Assembly: GCA_934047225.1 (NCBI GenBank)
Contig: OW204012.1
Coordinates: 4,650,001-4,714,000, forward strand
DNA from: Ypsolopha sequella
Lineage: Eukaryota; Arthropoda; Insecta; Lepidoptera; Ypsolophidae
Direction: 5' to 3'
DNA length: 64,000 nucleotides
Part shown: piece by piece, positions 48,901-57,900 of the stretch
How the letters are laid out: the number at the start of each line of letters is the position of its first letter
How positions within the stretch are numbered: position 1 is the first letter of the stretch
Notes under the pieces: model-generated
The model's database searches: none
Seen by the model: the letters and a program-made list of their open reading frames with translations, nothing else
What the model was told of the DNA's origin: nothing
Position numbers and translations under genes: made by a program

Positions 48901-51900
48901 TTTCCATATCTAACGGAATTGTTAAAATGGTCTGGAGACTTTAAATCTTGTAAAACGGTAACACTGATTAAACTTGTTACTTTGTAATGCTCTAGTGAAC
49001 AAGACGGTGGTTTATTTTTATGTGAAAATGTATAGCGTAAGTTCATGTCCGGGAATGACACAAGGTTTTCCTTTGTGGGGATCCACTTTTGGTTAGCTAA
49101 AGCCTCAACCAGCTAGCGGGTGCTAGACGAGGATCCACTTTAAACTATCTAAAAGACCCCAGCCAACTAAGTTGAAGATCTTGAAATATGTGTCTAGTAC
49201 TTTGAGTGACATGAACTCTTATTAAGACAGTATTGTTGTCTGAGTATATATTATTCTGATATGCTAAAAAAAGGCCTCAACCAACCACCTCTACTGTGGA
49301 AGGGGATCCAACTTTTTTTAGCTTCAGTAACCTATTCTCGGATGTGATACGTGCTTAATTAAATTTAAAAATGTTTGTGAGTATTGATAGAGTCAAGAAA
49401 CTTATCTGACAATTAATAGCGTAAGTACACGTCTTCGATTGACACAAGGTTTTCCTTTGTGGGGACCCACTTTTGGTTACCTAAAGCCTCAACCAGCTAG
49501 CGGGTGCTAGACGAGGATCCAGTTTAGACTAGCTAAAAGACCTCAGCCAACAAAGTCGAAGATCATGAAATATGTGTCTTACTTCGAGTGACATGAACTT
49601 ATTCTACTAATTTTCTCAAATTTATTAAGTCAGTATTGTTGTCTGAGTATAATTTTCTTTGGTAAGCTAGAAAAAGACCTCAACCAACCACCACTGCGGT
49701 GGAAGAGGATCCACTTTTTTTACAACTAAAGAAAAATTAAATTCTTAGATGTAATACGTACTTAATTAATTACCTCATATGATTAGTAGTTTGTGATTCA
49801 ATTTCTATATAAACATCAATAGAGTCAAGAAACAGCTGGAGGTGAGTCATAATTAACGAGTAAGTTTTTTATTTTCTGTTGTGTTCTAAATCATATTTAG
49901 TTATCATCGATTAGATATTTTTTTTACATCCTGTTCTGTTCTAAAGCTTTGTCGATTGAACATTCTAAAACAGGTTTCGTTTAAGGGTCGGTGTTCCGAG
50001 ATTCGGGGTTATGACTTTTTAAGACAAAACAGGGTTCGGGGTTATGGCTTTTTTAAGATAGTAAAATATTAATTTCTGAACAAAATAAATACCACTTGTT
50101 ACCTTACAAGATGAAGTGCAGGTTCATTAAAAAAATCACGGCAATAATGTATAGTAACTTGAAAATCCTGTTTTTTTTTTTTTTTTTTTTTTTTTCTGAA
50201 GTTACTATACATTAGTGCCAAGATTTTTTTTAATGAACCTGTACTTCATCTTGTAAGGTAACAAGTGGTATTTATTTAGTTCAGAAATTAATATTTTACT
50301 ATCTTAAAAAAGCCATAACCCCGAACCCTGTTTTGCCCAATCTCGGAACTCCGACTCTTAAACAACTACACTCCACTCCGAGAGAGTGAAAGAGTTAGTT
50401 TTTAACGTGTTTTATCGTCATGGATTCTGTTCTAAAGCTTTGTCGATTGGACATTCTAAAACAGATTTTCGTTTAAACAACTTCACTTCACTCCGAGTGA
50501 GCGTAGCGGAGCGGAGCTATTTGTCCTAGGACAAATATTTTCAAGTTGCAGTGTTAATGGTTGCTTCACAAACTCCATGTTCTTGTGAATAAATAAACGC
50601 TAAACATGCAATGACTATAAAAATTATCGACAGGTGTTTTTATTTTCCTACTGCGATAGCGAGAGCTAATTTTAAATTAATTGTAAGATTTGTAAGGTTT
50701 GATTCTGCTGTCGTGCATTACGGAACGTACAACGCAGAGTTCTAGATATAACATGATGAAAGAGTCGGTTTTATCGTCATGGATTCTGTTCTAAAGCTTT
50801 GTCGATTGGACATTCTAAAACAGATTTTCGTTTAAACAACTTCACTTCACTCCGAGTGAGCGTAGCGGAGCGGAGCGGAGCGGAGCTCGGAGTGAAGTGA
50901 AGGTGTTTAAACGAATGACTGTTTTAGAATGCCCAATCGACACCTACTACCACTGCGTCTCCGGCTAGCGCAAAATAGGACAAAATAATACTTTTCGCAT
51001 GGACGCCATGAACGAAAAAAAAATTTGAACTTAAATTTTTTAGATCTAAAAATGTTTCTATAATTTGGTGAAATAATAATTAACATCGCTTTAGGCGTTT
51101 GGAAGAAGAGAATTCTTGTGTTAATCATGTGAAACTTTCGATGACTTCGTTTTTTTTTGTCAAAACTTACAATAGAAAAACAGTTTATGAAACTTAAAAT
51201 TTATTTTTGACTCTATAATGCCTATCATATATTTTTATGAAAGTTTTTGGACCACCCGTGTGGGAGGAGTAGGCCTTCAAAGACAGGTCCAAATTGCAGT
51301 TCGCCTTAACTAACCTCTTAACCTTTGCCTCGTTATTTGAGGTATCCCAGAGCCTCAAATAATGAGGAACATACCTGCCAAATTTCAATAGACTTTATTC
51401 CCGTAGATGGTGACAGGGTTCGAAGTGATAATAATCATTGAAAATTATCTTTCATAATTATCAAGATTAATGCGGGTTCATAATTATCTTTGATAAGTAT
51501 AATCGATATTTTAGTCACGAAATTATGAACAAAAAATTAATAAAAGTTTACCTTGATTGTAAAATGTGTATAATTTATTTACTAAACTACTCGCTTCGAA
51601 TGTAAATGTCGATATGTAATACCAGTTAAAAAAGGATTGCTAGCCTTATATATGTTTGATAGGTATCGGATAACAGGTGGTAGAGCTGATGCCGGGCTCG
51701 ACTGTGAAGGTACCACCATCTTACTTGGAGACCCCCTCGAAGTAATTCGGGGGAGAGTAAGAGGACAGCTCACAGGCAAAAAACCAGGAGGCTCACCATG
51801 CCTGGGACCGATGGATGGAGGTATATCCATCCTTAATAGCCGGGCCTTATATGGAACAGACTGGTGACCGCGCTCACCAACCCGCGTGCCCAGCGTGTGT

Positions 51901-54900
51901 GAGTATGGGCAATTCTTCCAGGATGACCGCCGGGAGTGGCAAAGTCCTGGAAAGGCTTATGTCCAGCAGTGGACGAACTAGGCTGATGGATGGATGGATG
52001 TATAATTGTCTGATACTTATTATGACAATTATCGCGGTAATCATCAAGGGGCACATTTATCTTGATAATTTTAAACCCTGTGTGGTGATTAGTGAGTCAG
52101 TCAGTGGTATTTCGCTTTTGTGGTAGATAGAAGATGGTGAGGCAAAGTTTGTATGCTTATCAGTTGCCGGTTGTGCAAACATTGCTAACCCACATGTGTT
52201 CTCTGAATCACGCTTGGTCTGGCGAGAGGTATTTCGTAGTATTTCATAAACATACATAAAAATACCGGGCAAGTGTGTGTCAAACTCGCGTACAGTGGAG
52301 ACCACATCAAGCTATACACTTGCAGTACGACATTAGCCCCTACAGAGAAGAATATAAGATAGGTACAAAGTCCGATGTGTCTTACTTAATGCGGTCTCCA
52401 CTGTACCTACGGTTCCGTATTGTCATTTTTTTTTCGTGAATTCCTCAACCGCTTTATTTTTCCTGTAATCTTTACGTAAACACATATTACCATGATTTTT
52501 TTCATATTTTTCGGTCTACCAGTTTTGGAGATAAGGGGGGGACATACGTTTTTTATGGTTTTTCAAGGATTTCTCGAAATAGTAGCAATTAAATTTAGCC
52601 AAAATATATTATTTTTACAATCTGCTTTTTAATACCTACAATTTGATACCCATATTGTATTTTTATAGAATTTGTCATTTGTGCTCAACTTTTTTTGAAT
52701 CGCGGGATGACTGGTCGGTGCAGCGATAGCGACAGGCTAGGAAGCGTAATAAGTAAGTACAACCCGGTCACATTATCTCGAGACCTGGCGTCGATGACGT
52801 CACGTCGCGTCGGCGCTCAGATATAGACGCGCCGTGGCGAGCACGGGGAGGTGAAAGGAGAACGGGCGGGGTGGTTCGCATTCCAGCGAGGTCTCGAGAT
52901 AATGTGACCGGGTTGTAATAATAAACGACAGAGACGGAGGGTAGATCGCTACACTTCCTAGCCTGTCGTCATCGCTGCACCGACCAGTCATCTCGCGACC
53001 ATGGCAGATGAAACTCTGCCGAAAATTTGGGAAAATACATTGACGTACTAACAGGTAGACATCGAATCTGCGCTCAACAGTGTCCGAACCAAAAGAGTGT
53101 CAAAACCATAGAAAACTAAAAAAGCGTGTCAAACGCACTTCAATCAAAATTAAGCCATACAGCAATGACATACGATTAAAATTTAAATGTTTTGTTTCTT
53201 AATATTTTGACACTTCACTAACCCCCGGTTTCTGAAAGGCCAATCAAAGTTTACAGTAAATTAAAAAAACTTTAACCGCAAATAACGGTGAAAATAAAGC
53301 ATATATGAAGTCTGAATAGTGATGAATCAATAATTAACTTAGTAAATTTTTGATTTCAATGTAAAATTCCCACTTTTTCTGGCTTAATCCGCAGATAATA
53401 ATTTTTTAATCTACTGTTAACATTGATTGGCTTTTCAGAAACCGGGGGTAAGCATCTTTAATAAAACTCACTTGTACACTATTTCACACATTTAATTAAT
53501 AGTTATACACCCAACCGGTTTCGAATAATTAATTCATTTTCAAGGGGTTTTATTTATTTTGGAACTACTGCAACTACGTACTGTAAAAACCAATTTATTT
53601 TTGTGAAATAGTGTACAAGTGAGTTTTATTAAGGCGATATGTAAAAGTTTTAGCGTCCCTGTTACTCCATATGCGGAAAAACCCTCAGTGCGAGAGGGAC
53701 GGATTCGTGGAAAAGTAGCAAAAAGTCGGTTTTTTTATTAATATAAAATGTACTAAAAATGCTATCAAAATTTTGTTTAACCAGGTCCTAGATATTGTTA
53801 AAACCCATCTAATAAAATATAATTGCAGTCCATATGTCATTCTAAATTGTCAAACCAGGAGAATTGGTGTCGATAAAGACCTCATTTCAATAAATATTTC
53901 TATCGAGCCGAAATTCTCCAATCGCGTTTCTGTTTTAACAGATCCCTAGAGGAAGATTTCAAAAATAATATACTATTTTTTTTAATTATACATTATTTAC
54001 CGAAGTAGATATAGAAGTTCTGAAATTGTCGATTTTTTTTCGTAGCGCCTTAAAGATGTTTTCCAAGTTTCACCAAGTGCCGACAATCGCAAGTATAATT
54101 TAGAAGTTCTGAAATTGTCGATTTTTTTTCGTAGCGCCTTAAAGATGTTTTCCAAGTTTCACCAAGTGCCGACAATCGCAAGTATAATTTATACTTCACT
54201 AAGGACACTTTTTTCTTAAATCTTGTACTAGACCCGAGGTCCATGATTTGTATGGAAATGAAAAATGAAAAAATGTTTATTCAATAACAAGTAATACATT
54301 AAATTACAATGCTGGGGCCTTCTTTTAAGGCCCTTACTATTGCCAAATGGGTACTTTCTAAAGCCTACTCCTCGTTTATGGCCAAACCAAAAATAATGAA
54401 AAAATCTATTATGATTAATCAACTCTTAGACAACATATTATGCAACAGTTTTCTTTTTCATACCACCAAAACTTCTACATGATTTTTTTTTTTTTTACTG
54501 AATGGTATTTTTTGACCTCAAATTCCCTACTGCTCCTGAGTTGCTTGGCCGATTGAATTCATCTATGCTTTGATAAATAGATAAACTTTATAGCTATAAA
54601 CATAACATAAGATTATTCAATCGAGTAATCATGTCCAAGTGAAAAGTATAATTTTCCCCTATTTCGCTCTATCAAGGACGCAGCGAGCGTCGTAACAGCC
54701 ACTATTCATTGCGCGCTGATATGAACGTTATTTCAATGTCGTTTCCGTTGATATTTGTAGTGACAAATATCGAGCTGCTAATTTGGCGATGGTAATCGTC
54801 TTAAGTATAGAAATACTTGTTCCAGAAGACCTCGCTCCTTCAAATCCATAGCTTAAAGTTAGAGATAAACAAGTATTACAGTTATAGGCTGAGAAATGAG

Positions 54901-57900
54901 TGCTCTCTAAGGGTATGTGGATGGAAAAGTCGAAAGCAGGGTCTTTGACTTAAGAACTTTGTTTGGACTAGTTAGGAAATAAACATACTAAAAGTCCTTA
55001 TCCCTCCGAGTCGAGCCCGAGGGGGGGGGGGGGCACAAAGAAGATCCCGTTTTTTGGTTTTTTGCTTTGTTAGCGGAGGTGTCTGTGTCTTTGTGAGGGT
55101 GTGTGGCTTTGCGTTTGTTTGTATATAAGTATATAAGTGTATGTCAATGGGAAAATATAAAAACCGAATACGTTGAGTCCCGTACTCCTAATAATGTTTA
55201 TATACTGGGTGTAATGATGACCTGCTCAGAAAATGAAACCACATGTAGGGAATACCTCTACAAAGCCATAAAAAAAACAATTTCGAGAAAATATTTCTGT
55301 TTACAGAAATTTGTTTTCTCGAACAAAATAAATCGTGTTCCAAGTGTGCACCTTCCCTTCCAGTATTACTACATGTCAGTAACCTGCACGAAGCGGCAAC
55401 ATCGCATTTTTTAAGCCTGTTAAAAACTTGTGAGCGAAACTAAATTAATTATTAATTTGTAGATGTATTAATAGGAATGTCGAAATGAAATTTAGTACAA
55501 AGAACCCTCATAACATCCCCTATACGTGGTTTCATTTTCTGAGCAGGTCATCATTACACGGTGTATAGGTACTAACCAGTTGCTGACATCAAAGGAAAAC
55601 ACTGTGAGGTAAAACTTGCATGTCCTAAAAAGCTTGTATTTTTGCCCAAAGTACGGCGATAAGGCTGACCTCCTATCACGTTAGGGCCTAAAAATCGTCA
55701 GTGAAATGAGGGTGTACTAGTGTTTCCTGTTCTAATCTAGTGACAGTACACAGTGAAAACAAATCTGTCACGCTCTCGACTCGTGACGATACGAATCGGA
55801 AATCAGATGTATTATTGACTTTTTTTCTTTTGAATGATTATAATTACATAGAAAAACAGTTAAATAATTTTTTTTTTGTGAAAATTATAATCATTTAAAA
55901 GACAAAAAGTCAATATTTAAAATTTATTTACACAGATGTATAAATAAAATATTGAATCTCGTGTTATTTCAGATTCTGCGACCGCAACGCCATCTATACA
56001 TACTGCGGGATCGTCCTTGTTGCCATCAACCCTTACCATGATTTGCCTATCTACGGTAAGCATTCTTTCATCTTAAGGCCCTTAATACCGCCAAATAGGT
56101 ACTTTCTAAAGCCTACTCCTCTTTTATGGCCAAACCAAAAATATTGAAAAAATGTATTATGGATTATCAACTCTAGTACAACATATGCAACATTTTTCTT
56201 TTTCGTACCACCAAAACTTCTATATGAAAAATTGTTTCAACTGAATGGTGTTTTTTGGCTTGAATTTCCTACTGCTCCTAAGCGGCTTAGGTGATTTAAT
56301 TCATTTATGCTTTGATAAATAGATAAACTTGATAGCTATAAATATAACATAGAATTATTCAATCGAACAATGACGCCCATGTGAAAAGTATTATTTTCTC
56401 CTATTTTGCCCTTTCAAGGACGCAGCGAGCGTCGTAACAGCCACCACGCATTGTGCACTGATTTGAACGTTATTTCAATGTCGTTTCCGTCGATATTCAT
56501 ACAGACAAACATCGAGCTGCTAATTTGGCGACGGTAATCGCCTTAACCGATAGAGCGTTGGAAACAAAAATCACGAAATTCCGCTGAGCGTCGCGCGGCA
56601 AAAAAAAAAAACCGTGACCTTGACTTGCAAAAATAACTTATCAAGTTGAAACGTATAAGTTTAAATTCTATAGAATTTTTAGTCACGGAGCAAATAAAAA
56701 GAGAAATTGCCGATAGTTCATTTCTCTAGGGAACTGTGTGGATGGAAGGCAGAGTACGGAAAAGGTTGGCTTCGTCGTTCCACCAATCACAGAGCACATG
56801 CCACCAATCGCAATCGCCCTCTTTTGTGACGTTTTGACACCATTGATCGTACCATGGCTCCATTCACACAACAACTCTTCTTCATAATTGCTCCATGGTT
56901 TTTAGTATTCGATTACTTACATATAAAAAAAAACCGGCTAAGTGCGTGTCGGGCCACGCGCAGTGCAGGGTTCCGTAGTTGCCCTGCACAATATGCGGAC
57001 TTCTTCCCCAAGTACATTTTATAATTTTATCGACTAATACAGATCGCGCCAAACTTCTAGTACGCTCGGAAGTTGCTCTTTCCAAGAACGGCCCATACAT
57101 TTTGCTCCTGTTGATGCGAATCGCCCCGTATTTAGAGGGGACTAAAAGTTTGTCGCGATCTGAACTCGTTAACTTGTAAAGCCTACTTAGCTGTGATAGT
57201 TTTCCTTTTAAGTAATTATATTACCGCCAGTTTTCTTTTTAAGTAATTATATTACCGCCTAAACCCGCTTTTAGGACAAACTAGTTTGGCCTAAGCCAAA
57301 GTTATTTTTATAACTTTGGCTTAGGCCAAACTAGTTTGTCCTAAAAGCGGGTTTAGGCGGTTATCATAAAAATAACCACAAAGGTTATGTATGTCGGTCG
57401 TGGCGCAACTCGCCACTGACCTTCTAACCCAGGGGTCTCCAAACTTTTTCGCCTTAGGGCCACACTCATTCCTCCACTAAGTTTCGAAGGCCAAGACAAT
57501 AATATCTCATGATTCCAAAATACTGTAGTTTTGACGTGCAAATTTTCATATTGGGCTTAGCCGGTCAGTGAGATATCTATTGTGCAGGGTTCAGGAATGT
57601 TACTCCAGTCTGTTTGCAAATTCGGTTGGTACTTCGACGGAGTAAACTGCAGCGCGTGCTGTTCGCAGACCTTGAAATTAGGTTGTAAATAAAATTATTT
57701 TATACTACACCTGCTCGGAAAGTACCTTCTTACTTTTTTGAAAACGATGCAGAAAATACGTCATTACTGTCATACAAATATGCGGGCGGAAAAAGTGTAT
57801 GAAAATTCATTGTTAACGTGCTTGAGCGGGCAGAAAAAGTATATGCAAATCCATTGTTAACGTGCTGTTTTTTTTTTAATAACATAAAGAATGAGCAAGT

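Larger units (their letters stand above)
31523..50948. mobile_element. Complete Polinton/Maverick element (adintovirus-like), 19.4 kb
   Basis: The element begins AGTAGGTGTCGATTGGGC and ends with its inverse. It has 422-423-bp terminal inverted repeats and a 6-bp target duplication. It encodes the full Polinton set: packaging ATPase, integrase, protease, penton, major capsid protein and protein-primed family B DNA polymerase. A PLA2-type virion protein, as known from adintoviruses, is also present. Capsid and packaging genes lie on the + strand and replication genes on the -, the main blocks converging near 38.6-39.1 kb. All core frames are open, so the element looks recent. It lies in myosin V intron 3. 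Confidence 0.95.
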
